Shown: one piece after another, positions 1-7,594 of the stretch
Layout: the number at the start of each line of letters is the position of its first letter
Numbering within the stretch: position 1 is the first letter of the stretch
Assembly: GCA_002314675.1 (NCBI GenBank)
Contig: DCGZ01000142.1
Location: forward strand, 1 to 57,638
Direction of reading: 5' to 3'
DNA length: 57,638 bases
DNA from: Fibrobacter sp. UBA1765
GTDB taxonomy: Bacteria; Fibrobacterota; Fibrobacteria; Fibrobacterales; Fibrobacteraceae
The notes under the pieces: generated by a model
Told to the model about the DNA's origin: nothing
Databases searched by the model: none
What the model saw: the letters and a program-made list of their open reading frames with translations, nothing else
Program-made: the position numbers and the translations under genes

Positions 1-155
1 ACACGTTTAGTTAATGCCGCGCTTCACTCGCAACGACATGGAAAAGTACAATTTATGCCGACAGCCGACTGACTACTAATTTCTGATTCCTTTCGTCTTC
101 CGTCTTTTAACTCCTGACTTCTGTCCTCTGTCCTCTTATTTCTGTATTCTAACTC
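1..155. other. Non-coding leader with pyrimidine-rich repeat tract
   Basis: No convincing gene lies before queE. Bases 75-150 form a pyrimidine-rich tract on the plus strand with short repeated words (TTTCGTCTTCCGTC, then CTTCTGTCCTCTGTCCTC). It resembles the CTCGTCTCTCGTC tracts found inside two genes further along (21.3 kb and 29.3-29.9 kb). Bases 18-40 (GCGCTTCACTCGCAACGAC) also resemble the REP-like element at 21.45 kb. This looks like a decayed dispersed repeat; no clear promoter was identified. Confidence 0.4.
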
Positions 156-827
156 ATGAAAATCTCTGAAATCTTCCTTAGCATCGAAGGCGAAGGCATT
201 CGCACAGGCGCCCCGGCAGTGTTCATTCGCCTGTTCGGTTGCAACCTCCGCTGCTCTTATTGCGACTCCATGTATGCCGTAGAAGGCACTGACTATTGTG
301 AATTGAGTGTTGAAGAAATTCTCCAAAAAGTCAAATCTTTCAACACTCAGTATGTCACCTTAACAGGTGGCGAGCCATTGATACATAAAAATGTTGATAC
401 GCTGTTAAAAACTTTAGAAAATTCAGGATATTTTATCAACATCGAAACAAACGGCACCATGCCAAAACCGATCGGCTTCAAGCACCTTTTTTGCACCATG
501 GACTGGAAATCTCCGAGCAGTGGAATGAATTCCAGAATGAAAATGGAAAACCTATTAACGCTCGACGAGCACGACGTGGTTAAATTCGTTGTCGCAAATG
601 TTGAAGATTTAGAGGATGCAGCCAAGGTTGTGGAAAGTTTTGAACACTTGTTCACAGCACAAGGGAAAAAACTGCCAACATTCTATGTTTCGCCAGTCTT
701 TAACACAATGCCTTACGAACAGATGGTCAACTGGATCCTTGCAAATGACACCATGCGAAAAAATAATGTGCGCTTTCAGGTGCAACTCCACAAGATTATC
801 TGGGATCCGAACGCCCGCGGTGTTTAG
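156..827 (+). CDS. queE: 7-carboxy-7-deazaguanine synthase (QueE), radical SAM
   Basis: Catalyses the radical-SAM ring contraction of 6-carboxy-tetrahydropterin to 7-carboxy-7-deazaguanine in the queuosine/preQ0 pathway, in the cytoplasm. The 223-residue protein opens with the family signature SIEGEGIRTG. It carries the cluster-binding motif CNLRCSYC (Cys29, Cys33, Cys36) and the SAM-contacting GGEP at 71-74. The length is normal for QueE. The start has no strong Shine-Dalgarno but gives the expected MKISEIF N-terminus. No other queuosine gene is visible in the window, so the pathway must be encoded elsewhere. A hairpin terminator follows the stop. Confidence 0.93.
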   Translation: MKISEIFLSIEGEGIRTGAPAVFIRLFGCNLRCSYCDSMYAVEGTDYCELSVEEILQKVKSFNTQYVTLTGGEPLIHKNVDTLLKTLENSGYFINIETNGTMPKPIGFKHLFCTMDWKSPSSGMNSRMKMENLLTLDEHDVVKFVVANVEDLEDAAKVVESFEHLFTAQGKKLPTFYVSPVFNTMPYEQMVNWILANDTMRKNNVRFQVQLHKIIWDPNARGV

Positions 828-847
828 CTGTTCAAAAAGATGGTAAT

Positions 848-887
848 TCTGCTTTAAAAAAAATTTAATTTTAAGGCAGATTTTTTT
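848..887 (+). terminator. Intrinsic terminator after queE
   Basis: Inverted repeat TCTGCTTTAAAA ... TTTTAAGGCAGA followed by seven T residues, directly downstream of queE and before the next ribosome binding site. Confidence 0.8.
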
Positions 888-901
888 CAGCAAGGCAAAC
901 T

Positions 902-1369
902 ATGGCAAAGCAATCTATCTGTGGAGCAAATTGTGCAACCTGCCCCATGAACGGCAAATGTGCCGGTTGTATAAAAACAAAGGGAAAACCTTTTGGCGGT
1001 AAATGCGTTTTAGCAGAATGCTGCCTTGGCAAAAAACTGAAACGCTGTGAACAATGCAAAGCTACTGAAGATTCCTGCTGCAAGAAGATGGAACTCCTCA
1101 AGGAAATTAACAGCCTTAAAGTGAACGGCATGCCCAAGGTGAAAGAGCTTTTCGCCCTGAATGGTTCCTTTGTCAACATGGAATACAGTCTTTCAAATGG
1201 GCAAAAAGTCAAGCTGCTAAACGACAGCGACATTTACCTTGGGAACCAGTTGCCTAAAAAAGATAGTGACCGTTGCTACGGCATTGCCGCCAACAACACA
1301 CATATATTAATATGTGAATATGGCGAAAATGGCAAAGATCCAGAAATTGTGATTTATAAGAAGAGATGA
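902..1369 (+). CDS. Cysteine-rich DUF3795-like protein
   Basis: A 155-residue soluble protein with twelve cysteines in its first 60 residues (7, 11, 14, 20, 23, 35, 40, 41, 49, 52, 59, 60). The opening CGANCATCP resembles DUF3795-type proteins, which are thought to bind metal through such clusters. The C-terminal 90 residues are ordinary and have no motif I recognise. An AAGG ribosome binding site precedes the ATG. The gene stands alone between a terminator and the VOC gene. Function is unknown; metal binding is inferred only from the cysteine pattern. Confidence 0.75.
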   Translation: MAKQSICGANCATCPMNGKCAGCIKTKGKPFGGKCVLAECCLGKKLKRCEQCKATEDSCCKKMELLKEINSLKVNGMPKVKELFALNGSFVNMEYSLSNGQKVKLLNDSDIYLGNQLPKKDSDRCYGIAANNTHILICEYGENGKDPEIVIYKKR

Positions 1370-1409
1370 ATTCAAACCCAACCATAACACGCTATTATAT
1401 ATTACCTCT

Positions 1410-1790
1410 ATGAAAATTGATCACATTGCCATCTGGGTTCAGGATATCGAAAAAGTCTGCGGGTTCTACCAGAAGTATTTAGGTGGAATCATCCAGCCGG
1501 AATATCATAATCCCACCAAAGGTTTTACCAGCAGGTTTGTTACCTTCGAAGGCGGCGCCCGCATTGAAGTGATGCACCGGAACGACATCGAATCTTCAAT
1601 ACCCAATCCACATTTAGGATGGTGTCATGTGGCAATATCCCTAGGGTCCAAGGATATGGTAGACAAGTTGACCACCCAGATGGAAGCCGATGGCATTACC
1701 ATTATAGGGCAGCCTCGAACGACGGGGGATGGATACTACGAAAGTGTGGTTCAAGATCCCGAAGGCAATCTAGTAGAACTGACCGTATAA
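1410..1790 (+). CDS. VOC-fold (glyoxalase/dioxygenase superfamily) protein
   Basis: A 126-residue protein with the paired beta-alpha-beta-beta-beta layout of the vicinal oxygen chelate superfamily. It begins MKIDHIAIWV and ends with the EGNLVELTV pattern. Candidate metal ligands fall in the glyoxalase I positions: His5, Glu53, His73 and Glu123. Single-domain VOC proteins of this length act as dimers in glyoxal detoxification, epimerisation or antibiotic binding, and the substrate cannot be chosen from sequence alone. A TATATT box lies close upstream, so the leader may be very short. Confidence 0.85.
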   Translation: MKIDHIAIWVQDIEKVCGFYQKYLGGIIQPEYHNPTKGFTSRFVTFEGGARIEVMHRNDIESSIPNPHLGWCHVAISLGSKDMVDKLTTQMEADGITIIGQPRTTGDGYYESVVQDPEGNLVELTV

Positions 1791-1818
1791 ATAATTTTCT
1801 GCTTCTCTCGCCTCATAA

Positions 1819-1834
1819 GGTTTCACGTGAAACA
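1819..1834. promoter_or_regulatory. parS: parS site 1 (one mismatch)
   Basis: GGTTTCACGTGAAACA matches the ParB-binding consensus TGTTTCACGTGAAACA at 15 of 16 positions. It lies in the gap after the VOC gene, about 5.8 kb left of parA. Confidence 0.8.
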
Positions 1835-1841
1835 CGCACAA

Positions 1842-1885
1842 GGTTTGGATGCAAAAACAAGCTTGCTTGTTTTTATAGCCAAACC
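1842..1885. repeat. Long hairpin (inverted repeat)
   Basis: GGTTTGG (1842-1848) pairs with CCAAACC (1879-1885). Inside it AAAAACAAGC pairs with GCTTGTTTTT around a TT loop (1853-1874). It could terminate transcription in either direction or be part of a mobile repeat, since a second small hairpin (GCATGC-GAA-GCATGC) follows at about 1898. Confidence 0.6.
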
Positions 1886-1933
1886 GCAGGGTGTAGCATG
1901 CGAAGCATGCCAACACGCAAACCGAAGATGCGA

Positions 1934-1958
1934 CAGGGAGCTTGCTCACCGGCATGAC
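1934..1958 (+). repeat. 25-bp dispersed repeat, copy 1
   Basis: CAGGGAGCTTGCTCACCGGC and the following CATGAC recur in inverted orientation at 5554-5578 with two mismatches. Both copies lie beside a parS site and outside genes. Confidence 0.6.
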
Positions 1959-2017
1959 CGAACATGAGCATATAGCGCACGAAGTGCTCCAACATCCCGT
2001 TTTTGTATATTGGGTTT

Positions 2018-2848
2018 ATGTTTACCTCCAAGCGGATTCAAAAACTATTCATTATGGCCATCATACTCTTTTTGGCTATTCTATTATTTCTCTTTCTCAG
2101 CTACCGAATCCAAACCACCAACTACGACATAGAGACAGGCAAAATTCATTCACCTCTAAGGATTGCCCTTATAACTGATCTCCACTCCTGCAAATATGGG
2201 GAGAACGAAAAACCTATCCTAGAGCTTATTGATACCGAACAGCCCGACATTGTTTTGCTAGGTGGCGATATCTATGATGATGACCTCCCCATAGAAACTG
2301 CCGCTGATTTCATTCAGGCAGTCTCCCAGAAGTATCCCTCATTCTATGTCTCCGGAAATCACGAATACTGGAGCAGCCAAATGGACTTCATAAAAGAAGT
2401 AACAACAAAAGCCGGCGCAACAGTCTTAGAAGGGAACTGTTTACAATTCAATAAGTCCAATGACACTATCAATATATGTGGCATCGACGACCCTACACAC
2501 ATCGGGTTAGATTCCCTAAAAGTTCAACTCGAATCAACAATGAAATTTCTGGACAAGGGTAAATACAACATTTTGCTAGCCCACCGACCTGAACTTGTGG
2601 ATATATACGCTGAATATGGATTTGACTTGGTAACCGCAGGCCATGCTCACGGAGGGCAATGGAGACTGCCGTTTTTTCTTGAAGATGGATTATATGCGCC
2701 AGATCAGGGATTCTTTCCAAAATACACAGGCGGCATTCACCAAAAGAAAGAAACTGTCATGATTGTGAGTCGAGGTCTTGCGAAGGAAAGCACAAGACTT
2801 CCCAGATTATTCAACCGACCCGAAATCGTCTTCATCAACCTTCTATAA
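2018..2848 (+). CDS. Membrane-anchored metallophosphoesterase (YaeI-like)
   Basis: A calcineurin-like phosphoesterase of 276 residues with one N-terminal membrane segment (about 10-28), so the catalytic domain should face the periplasm or membrane surface. Two-metal site motifs are all present: TDLHS (Asp54, His56), GGD (Asp84), GNHE (113-116), LLAHRPE and GHAHGGQ near the C-terminus. The family includes YaeI/YkuE, which hydrolyse phosphodiester or UDP-lipid substrates. I start at the ATG at 2018 rather than the in-frame TTG at 2003 because the ATG gives a clean KR-then-hydrophobic signal anchor. A strong terminator follows. Confidence 0.88.
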   Translation: MFTSKRIQKLFIMAIILFLAILLFLFLSYRIQTTNYDIETGKIHSPLRIALITDLHSCKYGENEKPILELIDTEQPDIVLLGGDIYDDDLPIETAADFIQAVSQKYPSFYVSGNHEYWSSQMDFIKEVTTKAGATVLEGNCLQFNKSNDTINICGIDDPTHIGLDSLKVQLESTMKFLDKGKYNILLAHRPELVDIYAEYGFDLVTAGHAHGGQWRLPFFLEDGLYAPDQGFFPKYTGGIHQKKETVMIVSRGLAKESTRLPRLFNRPEIVFINLL

Positions 2849-2870
2849 TTTAGCGAGATTATACCAGCAA

Positions 2871-2902
2871 AAAATCCCCGAGGCAATCGCCCCGGGGATT
2901 TT
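2871..2902 (+). terminator. Intrinsic terminator after the phosphoesterase gene
   Basis: AAAATCCCCGAGGC and GCCCCGGGGATTTT form a near-perfect stem with an AATC loop; the A and T runs make it potentially bidirectional. Confidence 0.8.
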
Positions 2903-3080
2903 CCAACCATAGGAGAACCGTATGACTAGTACGGGAGGGGAACCAACCCTCATTTATTATATCGGCACTCCAAAAAGAATTGTCAAAAGAAAAAATCATT
3001 TTTTGAGCAAATCTTGCGGGGGGGGACTTTTTCTATATTGGCACTTGCAAAAGCAGAATGACATCAACATAGGAGGTTAT

Positions 3081-3875
3081 ATGAAGAAGATCTTTCTTTT
3101 AGTCGCATCATTTGTTTTTTCTGCACATGCCATTAACTGCATAGAAGCATTTTCAATTTCTAATTATGATGGATCCAAAAAATTTGATAATACATATACC
3201 TTAGACAGCACTCAGTCCATAAATGGCAGCGATCTAAGTGGTTTCAGCTATGCTCATACCACATTTAATCGTGATAAAAATGGCGCTATAGAAAGCGTAA
3301 CAAGATGCACCGATGAATGCAAAACTCTCTCATACAAAGAAGTCATCACACAAAACGATGCCGATAATTCCATCACTACAAATACGTACATAGACAACCA
3401 TTTAACTACATCTCAGACATATTTCCCTGAAAAGGATTCCACAGTAGCAATTCAATACTCTGAAATAGATGATATGGAAGCAATGTTAATTTCCTATACA
3501 ATTAACGATACTATCTATGGACTACAATACTTTTATGATGTATATGAAGGTGAAGGCAAATTTGAATTAATGAACAGTTATTATATAGCCTTAGATTCTA
3601 TTGACAGCAATATATGTTACCAATACAGCCTAAAGAATGACCCAATGTCAAAATACTGGATTGAAAAAACTGACAGTTCAATGACTTTTTTCTATTCGAG
3701 AATATATGATGATGAATTTGTGGGAAAGTATTACTTTTCAAAAATTGGTAGCGAAGGAACAACCAGTTTAAATCACAAAATTCACCCAGCAATCGTAAAT
3801 AAAAAGTTCCAGCTATTCGATCTTATGGGTCGCCCAGCCAAGCAAAAGCAACATATCATCAAGGTTGGGAAATAA
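3081..3875 (+). CDS. Secreted protein of unknown function with sorting-like tail
   Basis: A 264-residue exported protein. The N-terminus MKKIFLLVASFVFSAHA is a typical signal peptide. The body is rich in Ser, Thr, Asp and Tyr with beta-strand character and has no domain I recognise. The C-terminus (FDLMGRPAKQKQHIIKVGK) resembles the short 'DLMGR...' tails of secreted Fibrobacter proteins, which look like type IX-style sorting domains. I start at 3081 because a perfect AGGAGG precedes it. The longer in-frame start at 2922 would add a non-secretory, positively charged extension. The gene is flanked by terminators and is probably monocistronic. Confidence 0.72.
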   Translation: MKKIFLLVASFVFSAHAINCIEAFSISNYDGSKKFDNTYTLDSTQSINGSDLSGFSYAHTTFNRDKNGAIESVTRCTDECKTLSYKEVITQNDADNSITTNTYIDNHLTTSQTYFPEKDSTVAIQYSEIDDMEAMLISYTINDTIYGLQYFYDVYEGEGKFELMNSYYIALDSIDSNICYQYSLKNDPMSKYWIEKTDSSMTFFYSRIYDDEFVGKYYFSKIGSEGTTSLNHKIHPAIVNKKFQLFDLMGRPAKQKQHIIKVGK

Positions 3876-3892
3876 ATCTGTTTGCAAACGTA

Positions 3893-3919
3893 CCCGGGGC
3901 AAGTGCCTCGGGCTTTTTT
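3893..3919 (+). terminator. Intrinsic terminator between convergent genes
   Basis: CCCGGGGC - AAGT - GCCTCGGG followed by CTTTTTT. It lies between the secreted-protein gene and the convergent YkgJ-type gene. Confidence 0.8.
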
Positions 3920-3920
3920 C

Positions 3921-4628
3921 TTATAAGGAATCTTTCCCAGAATTCAAATCCACAATCCACATTAACCGTTGGATGTATTTAGGCAGGATATCGTGGATTA
4001 ATGTTGAAGAGTCATCGTCGGGGGTGAATGTCTCTTCTTGCTCCATCATGTCGCTCATGACAGGAGGGAGTACACCAAAGAGATTTTTGACTTCTTCTGC
4101 AGTATATTGCCGATGAAGGATCGGTTCGCCAGATAGAGTCTTGACAGCAGCAAGTTCTTCTGCGGGGTAAAACTTGCAGGGTTTCCAAACTTCATTACCA
4201 TGCTTGTCCCGAGATCCGGCAGCTCCGAACAAGCGGCAAATGGAAGCGCGGCCACCATAAATAGTACAATGTCCTGGCAGGTTCGTCCCCGAAATATCCT
4301 CCCGAAAGAAGGGGCAATGTTGGAATGTTGCAAAAGTTTCACGTGAAACATTTATCAAAGGAAACTTTCCCTCGGCAACATTCTGGGCTACGTCAGGCTG
4401 ATTGCACAATAGCCAGGCGGCCATGTAAAGAGCTTCACTTTCCAGCAAGTCAGGCTCAAAATGTTCACAGCATTTGCCACAGCCATGAGGGCAGGTGAAC
4501 TTGGACTTTTCAAACCATTCCCGTTGCTTTTCTTCGATTCGGGAATAAACTGCATCCATTTCAACTAGGATGTCGTATTCTTCGGTACCCCTCAACTTTT
4601 CAAGAATAGGGGCAATTTCAGAAATCAT
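3921..4628 (-). CDS. YkgJ-family cysteine cluster protein
   Basis: A 235-residue cytoplasmic protein with the zinc/iron-chelating cysteine cluster CPHGCGKCC (Cys46, Cys50, Cys53, Cys54). More cysteines follow in CPFFRED, GHCTIYGGRASICRLFG and KPCKFYP, the layout of the YkgJ/CxxCxxCC family (UPF0153). The biochemical role of this family is not established; metal binding is assumed. A GGAAGG ribosome binding site precedes the ATG. The coding sequence contains a near-perfect parS site, read in frame as NVSRETF. Confidence 0.82.
   Translation of the reverse strand: MISEIAPILEKLRGTEEYDILVEMDAVYSRIEEKQREWFEKSKFTCPHGCGKCCEHFEPDLLESEALYMAAWLLCNQPDVAQNVAEGKFPLINVSRETFATFQHCPFFREDISGTNLPGHCTIYGGRASICRLFGAAGSRDKHGNEVWKPCKFYPAEELAAVKTLSGEPILHRQYTAEEVKNLFGVLPPVMSDMMEQEETFTPDDDSSTLIHDILPKYIQRLMWIVDLNSGKDSL
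4335..4350. promoter_or_regulatory. parS: parS site 2, inside a coding region (one mismatch)
   Basis: AGTTTCACGTGAAACA, 15 of 16 positions matching the consensus, inside the YkgJ-family gene. Confidence 0.8.
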
Positions 4629-4803
4629 AAACGCCTTCCTGTTGCTGTAAAAACTAACAAAGGCAATATTACTTGGTACAAATATTCTTCAGATATTTTC
4701 CTTATTTCAGAGAAATATCACTCCTTAAAACACTTTTGTAAGGTTACTAGGTCATACCAATTTAAGCTAACTTGATTGGCGTGACTCTCACTTTCGGTTG
4801 GTG

Positions 4804-4819
4804 TGTTTCACGTGAAACA
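4804..4819. promoter_or_regulatory. parS: parS site 3 (perfect)
   Basis: TGTTTCACGTGAAACA, an exact match to the ParB consensus, in the gap between the YkgJ-type and macrodomain genes. Confidence 0.92.
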
Positions 4820-4833
4820 TTGTTATGGACAAT

Positions 4834-4866
4834 AAAAAAAGACCAGGTTTTAACCTGGTACTTTTT
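4834..4866 (-). terminator. Intrinsic terminator after the macrodomain gene
   Basis: ACCAGGTT-TT-AACCTGGT (4842-4859) with an A run on its left that reads as a U tract on the minus strand, just downstream of the macrodomain gene. Confidence 0.75.
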
Positions 4867-4883
4867 ACTTTATAATACCCCTA

Positions 4884-5387
4884 TTATATATTAGCTAATA
4901 CGTCCTGGTAAATCCTCAACATCAATTCATCGAAACAGCAGAAAATCACCTTCTTCACATTCTGCACTGGGTATTCCCGAACCGTCTTCACAGCAATTTC
5001 GGTAGCCGCCTTTTTAGGGTAGCCATACACTCCGGTAGAGATAGCGGAGAATGCCACCGTCTCGCAACCGTTTTCTTCCGCCAGCTTCATGGAGTTTTCA
5101 TAACAGGATCTGAGCAGTTCCGGCTCCCTGTGAAGGCCGTCTTTATAGATTGGCCCCGGAGTATGAATCACGTACTTTGCCGGCAATTTGAATCCCGGTG
5201 TAATTCTAGCTTCTCCTGTTTCGCAGCCGCCAAATACTTGGCAAGCTTCGAAAAGTTCTCGACCAGCAGCCCGATGAATAGCGCCGTCTACCCCACCGCC
5301 GCCAAGCAATGATCTGTTGGCAGCATTCACAATCGCATCCACATTCAGCTTGGTAATATCACCTTGAACAACTTCTATTTTGACCAT
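4884..5387 (-). CDS. Macrodomain ADP-ribose hydrolase (YmdB-like)
   Basis: A 167-residue single macrodomain. It binds ADP-ribose and, in the MacroD/YmdB class, removes acetyl from O-acetyl-ADP-ribose or mono-ADP-ribose from proteins. Diagnostic motifs are GDIT near residue 9, NAANRSLLGGGGVDGAIH (the adenosine and diphosphate loop with catalytic Asn and Asp) and ISTGVYGYP (ribose loop). The length equals the bacterial family norm. It has its own terminator, and the neighbours give no pathway clue. Confidence 0.93.
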   Translation of the reverse strand: MVKIEVVQGDITKLNVDAIVNAANRSLLGGGGVDGAIHRAAGRELFEACQVFGGCETGEARITPGFKLPAKYVIHTPGPIYKDGLHREPELLRSCYENSMKLAEENGCETVAFSAISTGVYGYPKKAATEIAVKTVREYPVQNVKKVIFCCFDELMLRIYQDVLANI

Positions 5388-5553
5388 TTTTTACCTACAA
5401 TAAATTCAGTTATGGTTAAACATTATCCAGTTATAAGATAATCAAAAAGAGCCAAAAGACAACAAAAATTTATTACTTTAAGGCAAGTTTTTTTATCAAC
5501 CTTGCGCATGTTGGTATTAATGCTGTCGCATTAATACTACACTCTTCGCCTCA

Positions 5554-5578
5554 GTCATGTCAGTGAGCAAGCTCCCTG
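5554..5578 (-). repeat. 25-bp dispersed repeat, copy 2 (inverted)
   Basis: Reverse complement of the element at 1934-1958 with 23 of 25 matches. It is followed within 22 bp by a perfect parS. The rest of the 5388-5655 gap is AT-rich with no gene. Confidence 0.6.
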
Positions 5579-5599
5579 CCGCGACGTTCGGCTCGACTG

Positions 5600-5615
5600 T
5601 GTTTCACGTGAAACA
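5600..5615. promoter_or_regulatory. parS: parS site 4 (perfect)
   Basis: Exact TGTTTCACGTGAAACA in the gap between the macrodomain and thioesterase genes. Confidence 0.92.
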
Positions 5616-5655
5616 TTGAACGCAAAAAAACGCAACCAAGTGGCTGCTTTAACAT

Positions 5656-6432
5656 TTACCCACGGGCAAGCAAAGGATAATCCTTAATTAAAACATCATC
5701 TACCTGCTTTTGCCATTCCACAATCACATTGCAAACATCGGCACCATTCTTTTCGAGCTTATAGCTGTACTTGTTTTCTTCGATCTGGTATTCCTTGCAA
5801 ACCAGGATTTCATCCAAAAAGCATTCTTGGAAATACCTGACATTAATACTTTTTACAGCAAAGCCATCACCAAAAGCTCTCACTCTCGGTTCCATTGCCA
5901 CACGCAAATAAACCTTGTTATTCACATGATTATTAAAGTCAATATCGCTAAGGGTAATCGGATGCTCAACAACGCTAGTCACATTTTCAGATTCCACCCA
6001 CGTAAACTTCTTATGTTCACCAAGTGCAAGCTCATTAACAGTCTCGATCTTTCCTTCAAGAATTTCAGTAGAACTCGGGCGCTTCTTTACCGCATCCATA
6101 ATCAGCCAGCAGGCACTCCCCTTTGCAAAAACCTTTCCCCTGTGACTCATGGTAAAATCACTATAGATTTTTATGCGGGAGCGCTCCGACACCCAAATAT
6201 CAACCTGAACCTGTTCCGACCAGAACGGAAGAATGTCCACGAACTGGATTTCAAATTCAGTAATGATCCAATAGAGATTCTGGTCCACTACATCAAAAGC
6301 AGCAAGATACTTTTGCGTCATTGACTTGGCGAAACCATCTTCAAAAAATGAAACAGCCGCTAACGGAGACATACGGTAATTTCTACCCATGTCATGATTA
6401 ACAACTGTATAGATACTTGAAAATTTTGGCAT
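5656..6432 (-). CDS. Acyl-ACP thioesterase (FatA/FatB-like)
   Basis: A double-hotdog enzyme of 258 residues that hydrolyses acyl-ACP to free fatty acid, ending chain elongation. The second hotdog carries SDIDFNNHVNN (161-172). This fits the catalytic Asp-x-Asn-x-His of the plant and bacterial acyl-ACP thioesterase family (Asp165, Asn167, His169). The N-terminal hotdog contains the WIITEFEIQF strand. I start at the ATG at 6432, which has GGAG eight bases upstream; the longer version from a GTG at 6447 would overlap that site. The gene stands alone, with the origin-like gap upstream. Confidence 0.87.
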   Translation of the reverse strand: MPKFSSIYTVVNHDMGRNYRMSPLAAVSFFEDGFAKSMTQKYLAAFDVVDQNLYWIITEFEIQFVDILPFWSEQVQVDIWVSERSRIKIYSDFTMSHRGKVFAKGSACWLIMDAVKKRPSSTEILEGKIETVNELALGEHKKFTWVESENVTSVVEHPITLSDIDFNNHVNNKVYLRVAMEPRVRAFGDGFAVKSINVRYFQECFLDEILVCKEYQIEENKYSYKLEKNGADVCNVIVEWQKQVDDVLIKDYPLLARG

Positions 6433-6909
6433 AAATAATATCTCCACTAATATTTTATTGAATGCAAAGTCAATTTAAAAATAATGATTTTTTCTCCTAT
6501 GAACTTTTGACATAAATTCACGATAAAATGCAACATTTTTTATCAATTCAAGAACTTCGTTCAATAAGGTTGACATGTTACACTCTGCGGATTGCTCCTT
6601 CGGAATCAACTTACTGTGTCAGGATATATTAAAGAATAAGTTCTCTGTTATATCCCTAGGCTAGTGAATGTTTCACGTGAAACATTCAACATTTCAAGAC
6701 CGATCATACATCCGAATTAGCCAACTTTGATTTACCTGTGCACTTTTCAACAAGTTTTTATTCACCATTTTTTAAACACAGTACATTTCTATTTTTCAAA
6801 GAAAAAAGCATTCTACTAAGAACTTTTCAACAGTTATTCACAATTCCCTTACAACTATGTTTAAAATCTAACGCTCCCCTACTTGGCTCTTGAAAAATAA
6901 AATTCTAAA
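6433..6909. other. AT-rich gap with DnaA-box-like repeats; candidate oriC
   Basis: No gene. It contains two perfect parS sites, the second reaching into rsmG. It also holds related direct repeats: AACTTTTCAACAGTTATTCA then CA at 6821-6842, CACTTTTCAACAAG...TTATTCACC at 6741-6766, and a weaker GAACTTTTGACATAAATTCA at 6501-6520. TTATTCACA at 6834-6842 fits the DnaA box consensus TTATNCACA exactly, and TTATTCACC differs by one base. Position next to rsmG-parAB is the classic bacterial origin context. dnaA and dnaN are not in the window, so this is a prediction. Confidence 0.5.
6669..6684. promoter_or_regulatory. parS: parS site 5 (perfect)
   Basis: Exact TGTTTCACGTGAAACA inside the candidate origin gap; flanking AA/TT pairs extend the dyad. 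Confidence 0.92.
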
Positions 6910-7563
6910 TTGTTTCACGTGAAACATTACAACGACGCACATCAAGAAGAACTCTTTAGAAACTTTCTAGCAGAACAAAAAGTAGAGCTTTCTGACTCCA
7001 CACTAGAAAAGCTTTATCAATATGCCGAATGTGTAATTCAAGGGAACGAACTTCAAAATCTTATTTCCAAGAACGACGCTACAAAATTCTTGTCTAGGCA
7101 TATTGCAGATTCTATCATGCCATACTGCAAGCTTCGTGATACCCTGGGAATGACAGAAGGTAAACGTTGGGCCGATATGGGTGCAGGTGGCGGCTGTCCA
7201 GTTTTTCCTTTGGCGATTGTCATGCCGGAACTCAAGTTCTACGCAGTCGAACCACGCAACAAGCGTGTCCAGTTTTTGCAACAGACAAAGGAACAGCTTG
7301 GCCTTAAAAATCTTGAAGTTGTTGGAAAGCGTTTTGAAACCGCAGAACTTATCAATCTTGACTTTATCAGCTGCCGTGCACTTTCAACATTTGAAAACGA
7401 CTGGGAACGAGCAAAGTTCAATCTTAAAAGTACAGGCTACTTTGTAACACTCAAGAGCTTTGAAACAATCGCCCATCTAGAAGCTGATCCACAAGTAAAT
7501 ATTTGCAAGTACAACCTTCCAGAAGAAGAACGCCAATACGCACTTGTATATAGAAAGAGATAA
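6910..7563 (+). CDS. rsmG: 16S rRNA (guanine527-N7)-methyltransferase RsmG
   Basis: A SAM-dependent methyltransferase of 217 residues that makes m7G527 in 16S rRNA. The SAM-binding motif appears as WADMGAGGGCPVFPLAI, where the usual 'GxGAGFPGxPLAI' has Cys-Pro-Val-Phe. VEPRNKRVQFLQQ follows, as does the C-terminal FVTLKSFETIAHL strand typical of the family. The only start giving full length is a TTG at 6910 that overlaps a perfect parS, so the N-terminus reads MFHVKH. ParB occupancy could therefore affect its initiation. It is the first gene of the rsmG-parA-parB block; parA starts 31 bp later. Confidence 0.92.
   Translation: MFHVKHYNDAHQEELFRNFLAEQKVELSDSTLEKLYQYAECVIQGNELQNLISKNDATKFLSRHIADSIMPYCKLRDTLGMTEGKRWADMGAGGGCPVFPLAIVMPELKFYAVEPRNKRVQFLQQTKEQLGLKNLEVVGKRFETAELINLDFISCRALSTFENDWERAKFNLKSTGYFVTLKSFETIAHLEADPQVNICKYNLPEEERQYALVYRKR
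6911..6926. promoter_or_regulatory. parS: parS site 6 (perfect), overlapping the rsmG start
   Basis: Exact TGTTTCACGTGAAACA that begins one base after the first base of the rsmG TTG start codon. Confidence 0.92.
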
Positions 7564-7594
7564 TAGAAATTAGAGTAAACGAACGGAATAGTTA

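Noticed and set aside
1942..2178. Plus-strand reading frame of 78 codons before the phosphoesterase gene
   Set aside because: It overlaps the phosphoesterase N-terminus in another frame and covers the repeat at 1934-1958; no supporting motif.
2922..3080. Extended start of the secreted protein at 2922
   Set aside because: The extension would put 53 charged residues before a clean signal peptide that has its own AGGAGG.
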